A stretch of DNA of 64,000 nt, from assembly GCF_900104525.1 (NCBI RefSeq), contig NZ_LT629711.1:3286001-3350000 (forward strand), written 5' to 3'. The stretch is from Pedococcus dokdonensis. GTDB taxonomy: Bacteria; Actinomycetota; Actinomycetes; Actinomycetales; Dermatophilaceae. A model generated the notes under the pieces. That model saw only the letters and a program-made list of their open reading frames with translations. It was not told the DNA's origin and searched no databases. Positions 26,108-35,519 of this stretch are shown here, piece by piece (within the stretch, counting starts at the first letter, position 1; every line of letters begins with the position of its first letter). The translations under genes and the position numbers were made by a program.

Positions 26108-27595
26108 GTGGCACTGAAAGGCGGCCGCCGGCGGGCGCCCTTCCGGCCCGAACAGGTTGGGTGGCGACTGGGCAACGGGCAGCAGCCGCGGGGCGGGCAG
26201 CTGTGGGTGCCGTGGGACCGCACCGCCGGGGTGATCGGACCCCAGGGCAGCGGCAAGACCCTGGACCTGCTCATCCCCGCTCTGCTGCGCGCTCCCGGAG
26301 CCGCCTTGGTGACGCTCACCAAGGTCGACGACCTTCTGCTGAGCTTCACGTCGAGGCAGGCGCCGCGGGCGGGGGAGGACGAGCAGCGCCCGTGCGTGGT
26401 GCTCGACCCGTTCGGACTGGCGATCGGTCTGCCGGAGCTGGTGTGGGACCCGATCGACGGCTGCGTCGACCCGATGGTCGCCGAGCGGCGCGCCAAGGCC
26501 TTCACCGCGGGCACCGTGAAGGGCGCCGTCGCCGGCGGGCACGGCGACGACGCTGCCCGGTTCTACGCGGCCGAGGCGGCCAAGGTCATCCAGGCGTACT
26601 TTCACGCCGCGGCCCTCACCGGGCGTGACCTGGAGGACGTGCTCCGCTGGGTGGCCAACCCCCTCAGTGCCACCGACCCCACCGAGATCCTGCGCGAACA
26701 CCCCCATGCTGCCCCGTTCTGGCACGGACTGCTCCACGGGGCGCTGCACGGCGATGACCGGACCGCCGGTAACACGGTCACCACGGTGCAGCAGGCGCTG
26801 AGCCTGTTCTTCCAAGAACCGATCCGGCGACGCTGCGTCCCCGGCCCTGGGCGCACCGCCACGGACATCGCCGATGTGATCCGCCGTGGCGGCACCATCT
26901 ACCTGCTCGGCCGGGAGGACCCGTACGCGAGCGCGTCGCCGCTGATGACCGCCGTGGCGGAGCACGTCCTGGACACCGCGCTGGTCGAGGCACAGACGTC
27001 GCGGTGGGGTCGATTGTGCCCGCCCATGCTGGCCTGCCTGGACGAGCTGCCCTCCACGGCGCCGCTGCCCACGCTGCGCACCCGGATGGCCAACGAGCGC
27101 GCCCTGGGCATCTCCTTCATCTGGGCAGCGCAGACCCGGCCGCAGCTGTCCGCGATCTTCGGGGACCAGGAGGCTCGAACGCTGCTAGGCCTGACGAACA
27201 ACCTGATCCTCTTCGGCGGCTCCAAGGACGTCGCGTTCAACCAGGAGATCTCCGACCTGCTGGGTCCGGTGCGGATCTCGCGGACCAGCTGGCAGACCGG
27301 CCAGATGGGCGGCCGCACCACCACCGCCGAAGACATCCCCATCCTCACCGCCGCCGAGGTCCGGCAACTCAAGGAACGCCACGCCCTGGTCGTGTCAGAG
27401 AACGGCAAACCAATGATCGCCCGGCTCACCCGATGCATCGACGGACGAGCCGGGCGCACCCTGCTGGCGCAGCAGGAGCAGGCGAGGACCCTCCTCGGGC
27501 GGAGCCGGCACGCCGCCACCGTGTCGGTCGACGTCCGCCGCACCGCCGCACTCGTCGAGGCCCGCCGACGAGGCCTAACCAACCACAGCAGCTGA
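26108..27595 (+). CDS. VirD4/TraG-type coupling protein
   Basis: A 495-residue ATPase of the VirD4/TraG/TraD group. Walker A GVIGPQGSGKTLDLL is at 41-55, Walker B LACLDELPSTAPL at about residue 305, and the family stretch ISFIWAAQTRPQLSAIFG follows. It starts with GTG 26108. It has no membrane helices of its own, so the small membrane protein encoded just before may supply them. Its role is to bring the relaxase-bound DNA strand to the secretion channel, and the relaxase lies further right in this window. Confidence 0.88.
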   Translation: MALKGGRRRAPFRPEQVGWRLGNGQQPRGGQLWVPWDRTAGVIGPQGSGKTLDLLIPALLRAPGAALVTLTKVDDLLLSFTSRQAPRAGEDEQRPCVVLDPFGLAIGLPELVWDPIDGCVDPMVAERRAKAFTAGTVKGAVAGGHGDDAARFYAAEAAKVIQAYFHAAALTGRDLEDVLRWVANPLSATDPTEILREHPHAAPFWHGLLHGALHGDDRTAGNTVTTVQQALSLFFQEPIRRRCVPGPGRTATDIADVIRRGGTIYLLGREDPYASASPLMTAVAEHVLDTALVEAQTSRWGRLCPPMLACLDELPSTAPLPTLRTRMANERALGISFIWAAQTRPQLSAIFGDQEARTLLGLTNNLILFGGSKDVAFNQEISDLLGPVRISRTSWQTGQMGGRTTTAEDIPILTAAEVRQLKERHALVVSENGKPMIARLTRCIDGRAGRTLLAQQEQARTLLGRSRHAATVSVDVRRTAALVEARRRGLTNHSS

Positions 27596-27609
27596 GCACG
27601 GAGATAAGC

Positions 27610-28266
27610 ATGAAGCCAATGAGCAGCCCGGACCCGACATCCGGCCCGATGGTGGCCACGTTCCCGCACCCGGGACGCCAGCTCGAGCAGGCATACCGCG
27701 AACTCGACCTCGCACTCAACGGGACCGACGAGCAGCGCAAAGCGTTGGGCAGCCTCAGAACGCTGCCACGGCCCTGGGACCCAGACAGCCTCACCCGTCC
27801 GCAGCTGCGCCGCGAGCTGTGGGACTGGCTCGAGGCCTTCACGATCTGGCTCAACAGCGAGTACGTATGGGACGTCGCCGGTGTCGTCCCATATTGCTGG
27901 CCGCAACACCCGCACCTGGTGCGTGAACTAGCCGTGCTGGCCGACCAACGTCGACGAGCCGCGCTGGCCCTCGGCAGCGACGCCCTCGAGGAGTGGCACC
28001 GCTACGCCCTCCTGGCCTTCATCGATCGAATGCGTCAGAGGGTCAAGGATCACTGCGAGGACGGACACCAGCAGTTGCCAGCCAAAGGCCGCCACTCGCG
28101 TCACCTGGGGGAGCCGGCCACGACCCAACGCGTGCACGCATTCGACCGGGACGTCGCCGCTCACCAAAGCCGGCCTGCGGCGAGCGAGGACAGCGCCGGC
28201 CCACGGCTTCGGGTCGTCGACGGCCAGACCATCGACACCGGCACTGGCGAGATCGTCGACTATTAG
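27610..28266 (+). CDS. DUF4913-like protein
   Basis: A 218-residue protein. The region from about residue 60 to 140, with tryptophans in ELWDWLEAFTIWLNSEYVWD, YCWPQHPHLVRELAVLADQR and DALEEWHRYAL, resembles DUF4913 proteins common in actinobacterial conjugative elements. Function is unknown. It is the last gene of the transfer operon, 14 nt after the coupling-protein stop, and is convergent with lsr2. Confidence 0.65.
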   Translation: MKPMSSPDPTSGPMVATFPHPGRQLEQAYRELDLALNGTDEQRKALGSLRTLPRPWDPDSLTRPQLRRELWDWLEAFTIWLNSEYVWDVAGVVPYCWPQHPHLVRELAVLADQRRRAALALGSDALEEWHRYALLAFIDRMRQRVKDHCEDGHQQLPAKGRHSRHLGEPATTQRVHAFDRDVAAHQSRPAASEDSAGPRLRVVDGQTIDTGTGEIVDY

Positions 28267-28444
28267 CAGCAACCTGCTCGGGCTGTGGAAATGGAGAGGA
28301 CCGCTGCGGCCCTTCCCACACCGGATTCGCAGCTGGCCATCAGATGGGAAACGTCCGGGTCACTCAGAGATCGGTGGGCGGATTATGGCGGCGTTATGCC
28401 GATGCTCTGCCCCGCCCCGCCCATCAGCCTCTATGCCTCACGGG

Positions 28445-28780
28445 CTACTGAGCCGTGTCGTACGCCTTCAGAACATCCGCACTGATCCGGCCACGGTCGC
28501 TCACCTGATGACCATTGTTCTTCGCCCAATCCCGCACCGCCGCAAGATCAGTACGTGACTTTGCTCGAGAGGACGAGCGAACTGCCTTGCCACGACGGCT
28601 GCCGCGGCCCTGCTCAGTCGCCTTAGCGATGTAGGGCTTAAGCACCTTCTCCAGGGCGGCGCGGTTCTTCGCACTGAGGTCGATCACCCAGCTCCTGCCA
28701 TCAAGGCTGAACGAGACCTCTTTCGCGTTGGTCGAACCGTCGAGGTCATCGGTGATGGTTACCGTCGTCTGCTTGGCCAT
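28445..28780 (-). CDS. lsr2: Lsr2 nucleoid-associated protein
   Basis: A 111-residue Lsr2 protein, the actinobacterial H-NS equivalent. The N-terminus [16 protein letters not shown] is the family hallmark and forms the oligomerisation domain (about 1-60). After a Ser/Arg-rich linker the C-terminal DNA-binding domain follows ([20 protein letters not shown], then DVLKAYDTA). The family AT-hook is usually RGR after a turn, and here it is DRGR. It binds AT-rich DNA and silences foreign genes. It is located at the border between the GC-rich transfer operon and the lower-GC island 28.4-39.4 kb. About 270 bp of gene-free DNA lies upstream. Confidence 0.93.
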   Translation of the reverse strand: MAKQTTVTITDDLDGSTNAKEVSFSLDGRSWVIDLSAKNRAALEKVLKPYIAKATEQGRGSRRGKAVRSSSRAKSRTDLAAVRDWAKNNGHQVSDRGRISADVLKAYDTAQ

Positions 28781-29052
28781 GAAGAGAATGATTGCGCCTA
28801 TAGCCTGAGATTGCTAATCAACCACGATGACTGCTGCCTTGTCCGGCGTTTCGTATTGGCTTCGAGACGTCACCAACGCGTCCGCTCCAAGTAGGACCAA
28901 TTACCGCGATCCGTGCCCACGATGCCATCTCACTCGTCGAAGACCCTCTTCGCCCGGACCGAGCCGTAAGGCGGCGGTATGACGCAGGTTCATGAAGCCC
29001 CATGGCCGGGCTGTGGGCGCTGGGGCAACGGCCACTGCGGTGAACTCGCGAA

Positions 29053-29823
29053 TCAGACCCGGCATGTTGGGGGCTCTCGACGCATGTGGAAGAGCCGCAT
29101 TGCCTCCTGTAGCACCAAGCACCCGATGTGGTAGCTCATAGCCAGTCGATCCATGTTCCCCGTAATCCTGACATGGACCATGTCGGGCGACCGCAGTGAA
29201 TCGTGATGCTCGAGATCTGAGAGTGCGAAGGTCGACCACCGGCGCCCGTGGACCATTCCAGACGACGCGCGCCAGACGAGTAGTGCCGCAAGCCCGTGCC
29301 GCTCATCCAGTTCCCGCAGAACCCCCGTTGCCGAGGGATGTCGCTTGGCGGCACCTTCCTCGATCCCGGCCTTCGCAGCCACCGCCTTGAGATGCGTGAG
29401 CCTGCGCTCTTTGTACTGGACCCCAGCGGTCGAGCCCTCCAGGGCAGTCCCACCGTCGCATGCGTCCTTCCAGAAGATCCTGAGCGACCGGGTGCAACGC
29501 TCCTGCCGGCTTGCCGGAGCAAGCAACCACCACGCAGTCGCGGATGTCTCGATGCCAGCGCGGATCATGGCGTACTCCGCAAACGTATGGATCGCGCCAG
29601 CGTCCACAATCATGCTTTTGACGCCATGGAGGTTGTCCATCGCCGAATGGATGAGCCCCTCGAACTGCGATGAGATCGGATCGAACCCTTTGGTGACCGA
29701 GTCGTCCTTGGCAAGGGAACTGTTGGGATGGATTGGCCAGCGGCCGGGATCCGGGTCTGGCTCGAACAGATCACTGATTATTTGAAAGTCTCGCTGAAGA
29801 ATCTGATTGGTCACCTCTGACAT
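29053..29823 (-). CDS. Unknown helical protein, HEPN/DUF5677-like
   Basis: A 256-residue protein from ATG 29823 (AGAGGA about 12 bases upstream); ATG 29844 is the alternative, and the frame stays open to 29958. It looks all-helical, with patterns such as FEGLIHSAMDNLHGV and YAMIRAGIETSATAWWLL like DUF5677/HEPN-type proteins encoded in accessory islands. A run HGLAALLVWRASSGMVHGRR follows. No catalytic motif is clear. It lies divergent to the gene at 30305, and the two might belong together. Third-position GC is lower than in the transfer genes. Confidence 0.55.
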   Translation of the reverse strand: MSEVTNQILQRDFQIISDLFEPDPDPGRWPIHPNSSLAKDDSVTKGFDPISSQFEGLIHSAMDNLHGVKSMIVDAGAIHTFAEYAMIRAGIETSATAWWLLAPASRQERCTRSLRIFWKDACDGGTALEGSTAGVQYKERRLTHLKAVAAKAGIEEGAAKRHPSATGVLRELDERHGLAALLVWRASSGMVHGRRWSTFALSDLEHHDSLRSPDMVHVRITGNMDRLAMSYHIGCLVLQEAMRLFHMRREPPTCRV

Positions 29824-29859
29824 CGGCAACGAATCCTCTGGCATGTTGGCGATAGTAGG

Positions 29860-30256
29860 TCGGCCCCCCGACAACAGCTGGCGACTTCGGCGAACGGGCC
29901 CGTAGCGCCGCCCGACACGGTCCAGGCCCACTTGAGCGAGACTCGCTTTGGACCGCACGGGCTGACCAGGTCCCGCACCATGCTCGCGCCACGCAAGTTG
30001 TCCGCCTCGCGGCGGTATGACTCACCCAGAACGGCACTCAGCTCGTGGCCCCACAGGACGTCCCAACCACTGGGTCAAGCGCCTCAGCGAGTTGGCCATG
30101 GCGAGCGATCCACAGCACGTAGTCAGACGAACGCTGTGAGCCCAGATGAACGCAAGGGACCACGTGAACCTCAATGGGGTAAACCTGAGCAGCCTCCTGC
30201 GGCCGGGGGCCACCGAGCCAAGCAAGATGAATTAACCGCGCCCTCGTGTGGCCCAC
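29860..30256 (-). pseudogene. Possible frameshifted gene remnant
   Basis: This is the larger part of an apparent 480-bp gap (29824-30304). Two leftward frames look coding and join with a one- or two-base shift near 30060: the first ends SSDYVLWIARHGQLAEALDP and the second continues WDVLWGHELSAVLGESYRR and READNLRGASMVRDLVSP. No family is recognised. A short broken gene is the simplest reading, but chance is not excluded. Confidence 0.3.
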
Positions 30257-30304
30257 TCGCGCGCCGTCTGCCTCGGTTGGATGGTTTGCGCAAGAATCGC
30301 TGAT

Positions 30305-31498
30305 ATGTCTGGGTCAACGTTCGGTGAACCGCTTCCCGAAGATCGCCCACTTCTCCACCACGAGGACATGTCCGAGAAGATCGCCAAGGGCGTTCCTCTC
30401 CTGCCGGCGACCATGCAACTGGTCAACTTCGAACAGTTGGCCTTGGTATCTCAGGTAGTCGGTGACTCGACCACCCACGAGTCGGTCCGTCTACTGTTCA
30501 ACCTCGCCGTTAATGACTTCCGAGATCTGCTTGATGACATCGAGACGGGCTCGGGTCGGTCTGCAATGCGAGCAGCACGTTCCGTGATCGAACACGCCAT
30601 CAACTTGCGCACGGTGACCTCGAGTTTGGCCGAGGCCTCACGGTATGCGGAGCATCTGGACTTGGGACCAGCAATGATGGTTGACCTAGAGCCTGGAGCC
30701 GATCGCTTGAATGCGGCAGCGCGTCGCAAGTACACGCGTGCGCTCAGGAAGGCAGGGGTCGCCTCTAAGCGTCGCTTCAACGCAGCCGTCGCCGAACACG
30801 GTCACTGGTTCTCGCGCAACTGGACAAAACGCACCTTGAAGGATCGCGCGACCGTCGCGGGACTTGAACATCTATACACCTACTACAAGCTCGGTTCCCT
30901 GGTAAGCCACGGCAGCGCGGCGGGCTCCCTTGGCACCGTGTTCGATAGCCCAAACGGCTTCCGCATTTTCCGCACGGGGCTGTCCCTGGAATTGGCTCCA
31001 GTGGCCATGTGGGCTGGAATCGCGGGCTACCGGGAAGTGCTGTCCGCGCTGCAGGCGGTCCGGCCGGACCTAGAAGTCGACGCTTACAGCGATGGACTTG
31101 ATGCCCTGGACGGTCTTTGGGCCGAGTACTTCACCGCTTTGGCCAAAATCGATCGAGCCTTGTGGCCGACTGCACCAGTCGAGGCTCCGAGTGCAGTCCT
31201 GGCCTTCACCCAGAGCAAGGTACGTCGCTGGTACCTCCATCTTCCGATGACTGGTGCTCTGATCCGAGCCAAGACGCCAGACCTACCAGCGTGGATGGAG
31301 GATCGAATCGATCAACTGGTTGACCGCATCGTCACCGAACAACCTGATCTATTCCGGCCCGACCAGCGGTGGGTGACTGCGCGAGTCGCAAATGTCACTG
31401 TCACGCCTGAAGCACATGCGGAAGCCATTCCGGACACCGCCCTTTTTCAGAGCTCCCCCTCTGGCTTCGTAATCCGCGATCTGCCTAGTCTCGATTAG
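30305..31498 (+). CDS. DUF5677-like helical protein, unknown
   Basis: A 397-residue protein from ATG 30305 (the frame opens at 30248). The part RSAMRAARSVIEHAINLRTV and the following helices resemble DUF5677-type proteins. LYTYYKLGSLVSHGSAAGSL gives an S-H-G motif also seen in the divergent neighbour (GMVHGRR). No nuclease or NTPase motif is seen. In islands like this, such proteins are often uncharacterised defence or stress genes; I make no functional claim. Confidence 0.6.
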   Translation: MSGSTFGEPLPEDRPLLHHEDMSEKIAKGVPLLPATMQLVNFEQLALVSQVVGDSTTHESVRLLFNLAVNDFRDLLDDIETGSGRSAMRAARSVIEHAINLRTVTSSLAEASRYAEHLDLGPAMMVDLEPGADRLNAAARRKYTRALRKAGVASKRRFNAAVAEHGHWFSRNWTKRTLKDRATVAGLEHLYTYYKLGSLVSHGSAAGSLGTVFDSPNGFRIFRTGLSLELAPVAMWAGIAGYREVLSALQAVRPDLEVDAYSDGLDALDGLWAEYFTALAKIDRALWPTAPVEAPSAVLAFTQSKVRRWYLHLPMTGALIRAKTPDLPAWMEDRIDQLVDRIVTEQPDLFRPDQRWVTARVANVTVTPEAHAEAIPDTALFQSSPSGFVIRDLPSLD

Positions 31499-31737
31499 GA
31501 CTGGACGTTGCCCTACTTTCGCCCGACAGTGCGAGCGTGGTTCTGACTGAGGCGGTTCAACGGGTGCAGTTGGGCATCGCACACCGACCTGGCGGGATCT
31601 CTCGCGCGCACACTCCTTGGGCGGCGTGGAGACATAGCCGTGGTGCGGGGAAGTGGCCGAGCTGACGCGGCGGTGTGACGCGCGTATCGCGCCCCGCCTA
31701 TCGAGTTGGCGCGCCGCTGGGCTTTCCCCTCGCCGCG

Positions 31738-32292
31738 CTAGAAGCCTTCGCGATCGGCGTCTGTCCAGTCGGGAGAACGGCCGTGGTCGAGGCACCACTG
31801 CGCCCAGGTGAGGCGGCTTGTGGTCGCGGATGCGGGAGGCCGGGCCCAGTATGTGATTTCTTGGGGAGCCCACGCACCAGTCGCGGGACCGTAGGTTTGG
31901 AGTAACTCCCCGCGGTCAGCAAGGCGACCAAGTGCTATCGCAAATCGAACGCCTGAGGCAGTGACCTTATGCGGGCCCAACATCCGATGCCCGCGGTCGC
32001 GGACGTGAGCGGCGAATAAGTCGGGGTATCGCTGGCGGAATCTGTACTCGACGATGCCGTACTCCTCCCAAGGCCCTCCGACTTCGACACATGCAGAGAG
32101 TGGATCGAGCAGCTCGTCAGTAACGCCGGCGTCTGCCTCGTCGCTGAGCGCTACCGCGTCCAGTGTCTCGACCCAAAGGTGTGGACCAGCGTCCTCGTGG
32201 TTACGAGCGCACGTAAACCGTACGAGGCGATCGGGAAGACGCTCGTAGGTGACGTCGTCGGCGCTGAAGCAAAGAGGGCAAGTCCGGATCAC
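31738..32292 (-). CDS. Unknown protein with N-terminal zinc-ribbon-like motif
   Basis: A 184-residue protein. The N-terminus has CPLC at residues 5-8, then CARNHEDAGPH, giving C-x2-C plus Cys/His suited to one zinc ion. The rest has no recognised motif. It is followed on the left by about 240 bp in which I see no gene. It is divergent to the membrane-protein gene at 32553 across 260 bp. Confidence 0.55.
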   Translation of the reverse strand: MIRTCPLCFSADDVTYERLPDRLVRFTCARNHEDAGPHLWVETLDAVALSDEADAGVTDELLDPLSACVEVGGPWEEYGIVEYRFRQRYPDLFAAHVRDRGHRMLGPHKVTASGVRFAIALGRLADRGELLQTYGPATGAWAPQEITYWARPPASATTSRLTWAQWCLDHGRSPDWTDADREGF

Positions 32293-32552
32293 GCCCCCAA
32301 CTCATCACACTCGCGGTGGTCTTGTCTGCCCGAGCGCGGAAGTCGCCCGCGTTGCCGTATCCAGGAGCTCACCGCCGGGCCGGAGTCCACGTATGCCGCT
32401 ATGCGGCTGCTTGGCGGCGACAAGACGCCGTGCATGTTTGCCGCTACTCGAGCGTTGCTTCCGGCAAGTGGGCACCCGAAAGCGGTAGACGTCCGGTGCC
32501 AAAGCCAGTGCCGGCGGGGTCTTTGTCTGACCCGGCCGTCAGGATGGGGTGC

Positions 32553-33053
32553 ATGACCGAGACGTACTGGGCGCTGGTCGGCGCCCTCGCTGGCGCCCTG
32601 GTTACTGGGGGCATGTCCATCGTGGGATTGCTGCTCACCCATCGGCATGCCGAGCGGCTCGAGGTCCGTGCCAAACGAGATGCTGAGAATGCCTACCTCA
32701 AGGAACAACGACGCCTGGCGTACGGGCAGTTCATCACAGCCGTTCTAGACGCAGAGACGCGCATTGATCAACCTAACGAGAACGGAGATCCGGTTCCGCT
32801 GTCGACTGCAGATGCTTATGAACTGCAAAAGATGGTAGTTCAAGCCCAAGGCGTGATGCTCATATTTGGCAACGGGTCCGCGCTGCGCGCATCGAGCCGT
32901 TCAATGGGCGAGATCATTGGAGCGCTGCGCGGTGTCCAGACTCAGAGCGGTCGTCATGATGGCCTCAGCCAACTCGTGGCCACGGCACGGAGGGAGTTCG
33001 CAGTCGACGTGGGCGAGGATTCCTCGAATGTCCCCTCGCGGGCCCGTCGGTGA
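32553..33053 (+). CDS. Membrane-anchored protein with cytoplasmic helix
   Basis: A 166-residue protein from ATG 32553. Residues 4-29 (YWALVGALAGALVTGGMSIV onward) form one membrane helix, and the next part (HAERLEVRAKRDAENAYLKE) is probably coiled coil. This single-helix plus helical-tail type is common and functionally undefined. It is convergent with the Ntn-hydrolase-like gene. Confidence 0.6.
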   Translation: MTETYWALVGALAGALVTGGMSIVGLLLTHRHAERLEVRAKRDAENAYLKEQRRLAYGQFITAVLDAETRIDQPNENGDPVPLSTADAYELQKMVVQAQGVMLIFGNGSALRASSRSMGEIIGALRGVQTQSGRHDGLSQLVATARREFAVDVGEDSSNVPSRARR

Positions 33054-33118
33054 CTCCGGCTTTTGCGAGACCAGCCGCGAGTGGCCGCTGTCCGCCTCGC
33101 GGCGCAATGACGCGACCC

Positions 33119-33928
33119 TCAGTGGATCGGACGCTGTGCGTGCCGTTGCGCTCCTGGAAGCAAACGGCCGTGTCGATCTACGCGCTGTAGGTGGCGATCG
33201 AAATACTCAATGTCTTCGTTTTCGCTGATTTCCGGTACTCCGCTCACGTAGGGCGCACCCTCCCAGACAACTCCAAACGTAAAAGAGAGTCCGGTCCGGC
33301 GAAGGCCCACCAATTGGGGCGCCCCTCCCGTATTTGGGTCGGATGCGTCGGCTATCGAGTCGCAGAAGCCCGAGAAAACGGCTCGACTAGTTCGGTCGCG
33401 GCCGTCTCCTTGAGCGACCGGGATCCAGCGGGCCAAGCTCCTGTGTACGGCTCGCTCCCCGCTCCCCAAAATGGCTAGGTACGAACTCTGGCTGGTGGGG
33501 ACATTGAGCACTTGGTGGTCGACCACCTTGCTTCCAGCCGCGATCCGAACGATCTGCACACCAAACGTGGTCGTCTTGATAGCTGGCCCGCCGCATCGCA
33601 CGGCGTGCAGGAGAACGGTCTCAACCGGAACAGGCGCGTGGAGGCTCCAGCCCGCTTCTACTGCTTCTCGAAACTGTTCTTGCGCAGTCGCGATGTCATT
33701 GGCCGACGTCATGCGCTCCAAGGTCTCGCTCACTGATCCAAGAGTGGATGCAGGGCCGAGTACATGGCCGCAGTAGGCGAAAATCTGTGCCGATCGCGCC
33801 GCAGCAAACGTCTTTCGCGTTCCGTCGCTGAGCACATGTCGGCCTTGAGTGACGCGACTGTCTGCGGCGATGTATATGGAGGCGGGGCCTCGAGAGTCCA
33901 CCCCGCACCAAGCGATGATGCTCGTCAT
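33119..33928 (-). CDS. Proteasome-beta-like Ntn hydrolase
   Basis: A 269-residue protein. The start MTSIIAWCGVDSRG, then IYIAADSRVTQG, then DGTRKTFAA follows the proteasome beta-subunit/HslV pattern. After Met removal, Thr1 would be the nucleophile, Asp22 lies in AADSR and Lys38 in TRKTF. The 16-residue Asp-Lys spacing equals that of Asp17 and Lys33 in 20S beta subunits. There is no propeptide. No partner ATPase or second subunit lies nearby. It could be a stand-alone amidohydrolase or peptidase of the island. Function is inferred from motifs only. Confidence 0.6.
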   Translation of the reverse strand: MTSIIAWCGVDSRGPASIYIAADSRVTQGRHVLSDGTRKTFAAARSAQIFAYCGHVLGPASTLGSVSETLERMTSANDIATAQEQFREAVEAGWSLHAPVPVETVLLHAVRCGGPAIKTTTFGVQIVRIAAGSKVVDHQVLNVPTSQSSYLAILGSGERAVHRSLARWIPVAQGDGRDRTSRAVFSGFCDSIADASDPNTGGAPQLVGLRRTGLSFTFGVVWEGAPYVSGVPEISENEDIEYFDRHLQRVDRHGRLLPGAQRHAQRPIH

Positions 33929-34356
33929 CTAGCACCCCGATCCACCGAAACGTGTGGCGGGCACTCAAGAGCGCCCGCCACACTAAAACCGGAGACACGG
34001 AAGACAGAACGCTGGTTGACCGAGCGTTCACCGTGGGCGCCTCGCCGCCCCCATGTGGTGGAGGCTCCCGGAGTTGCAAGTTGAGCATAGGTCAAAGCCA
34101 GGTAGATTTCCGCGGAATCTCGCCGAAGCATGCCTCGACGATTCGCCATGCCGCCTTCGCAGGCACTCTCTGGTCACGTTGTCCGAGGCGACTTGCAACG
34201 AATTGACCCGCGCGGAGTTGTCCATGACGAGGCCGTGAACTCGCGGTTCACTGCGACGGAAGCGAACTCGCGGCGGTATGACGAGCGCACCGCAGCGGCG
34301 GAAACGTCTCGGCCGAGGTGCCGCACCTTCACCCAGCTAGGCATGGGCGTGCCCTG
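33929..34356. other. Gene-free gap with one hairpin
   Basis: No convincing gene in 428 bp between the Ntn-hydrolase-like gene and the FRG-domain gene, both leftward. It contains the strong inverted repeat at 33952-33983 (separate entry). Promoter sequences for the Ntn-hydrolase-like gene should lie here but none is clear. Confidence 0.5.
33952..33983. terminator. 11-bp perfect inverted repeat
   Basis: GTGTGGCGGGC (33952-33962) pairs perfectly with GCCCGCCACAC (33973-33983) around a 10-nt loop. On the leftward strand the stem is followed by GTTTCGG, on the rightward strand by TAAAACC, so it lacks a long U-run in either direction. It sits just upstream of the Ntn-hydrolase-like start. It could be a terminator of leftward transcription from the FRG gene or a protein-binding site. 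Confidence 0.4.
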
Positions 34357-35169
34357 TCAAGCCTTAGTCCCAGCGATCGAACCGGGCGGAAACTCGGTCT
34401 TGAAATCAGAAGCCAGATGCTCAAGGTCTGGGAAGAGATCCCCGCGACTGTAGCCGAGGGTCCGGAGGTCTTCGGCGAAACGACGAACGAGCTCAGCTGG
34501 GATCCGGAGTTGCCAGAGAAACTCGTCGGAACTGGTCAGCAAACGGAGATCGTGGGCCGATGGCGAATGCACCGTGAAACAGCCCTGCTGGACGAACATG
34601 CGCAGATCACTCTCGGTTGCCATCGCCGCGATGACCGTTGCTGCCCGACGCCCCGACGACTGTCGGTTGTTCCCGGCGAAAGCCGGCTTAACCAAGCCTT
34701 CGCACATCATCGATCTGAGAGCGGGCGTGACCAGGGTCCCAGCATGAAAATGATTCAGGGCATGCGGGTTGAGCATCCATATGGCCGCGTCGCGCGGTGG
34801 CAGCGAGTCGGCTACAAGAGACTCCTCGACCGCGAAGTAGGCAGCGATAAGGGGAGATCGACTCCAGTCAAGGAGGCGCGTCGGTAGTCCGTAGTGCTGC
34901 ATCAGGCTCAGCCAACCGGCGTGGTCATCGTAAGCGGGCGCAGCTGCATAGCGTATGGCGGCGCGCGTTCGGAAACGGTGTGTGAAGTTGCGCTCGTCCA
35001 TGGTCGTGTATCGCCCCGCTGGAGTGCGCCGCCAAAGGGTGGGTGAGACGCCCCAGGCGGCGTCGCGCTGTCCGCGAAACCAGACCGGAGACGGAGGGTG
35101 ATTGCTTATCCTTCGAGAGATCTCCAGAAGGAGGTCGTCGATCGATCCGATGGTGGCGGGATGCGGCAT
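34357..35169 (-). CDS. FRG-domain protein
   Basis: A 270-residue protein with a clear FRG domain, named for its Phe-Arg-Gly core: WFRGQRDAAWGVSPTLWRR (about 29-47) and LSLMQHYGLPTRLLDWSRSP (about 86-105). FRG proteins are found in defence islands and toxin-like loci; their activity is not firmly known. The gene is alone and leftward. It diverges from the HNH operon at 35520. Start ATG 35169 fits the expected N-terminal length. Confidence 0.85.
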   Translation of the reverse strand: MPHPATIGSIDDLLLEISRRISNHPPSPVWFRGQRDAAWGVSPTLWRRTPAGRYTTMDERNFTHRFRTRAAIRYAAAPAYDDHAGWLSLMQHYGLPTRLLDWSRSPLIAAYFAVEESLVADSLPPRDAAIWMLNPHALNHFHAGTLVTPALRSMMCEGLVKPAFAGNNRQSSGRRAATVIAAMATESDLRMFVQQGCFTVHSPSAHDLRLLTSSDEFLWQLRIPAELVRRFAEDLRTLGYSRGDLFPDLEHLASDFKTEFPPGSIAGTKA

Positions 35170-35519
35170 CTTGGCACGCTACCTGCGTCGCGTCTTCTGC
35201 GCTCCAACTTCTGCTGAGCGGATCGAAGCTTCCGCGCGGGACCGGCTCAGACTGCCTCCGGGGCCTCGTGGCGGCATCTAAGCGCGGCGCAGGTAAGCGT
35301 TAGGGCGCAAAGTAGAGACAGCGAAAGCGGCGGAATGACGCACGGAGAGCCTTGCCGTTGACGCCGCGGCGACGCAGAACCTTCCGGTGATTCCTAGTCC
35401 AAGCCGGAGGTCGGAAATCGGTGCAGTCGCGCCAGACGCTTCGAGCACGCTGCCGGGGCCCGACGGAGCAAGATTCGAAGCACGCACGCCGCTGCCGGTG
35501 ATGAGTAAGACTGTCCTCC
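35170..35519. other. Divergent intergenic region
   Basis: About 350 bp between the leftward FRG gene and the rightward HNH operon. I see no gene, repeat or clear promoter in it; a leftward 88-codon frame at 35278-35544 has no protein-like character. Promoters for both directions should lie here. Confidence 0.5.
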
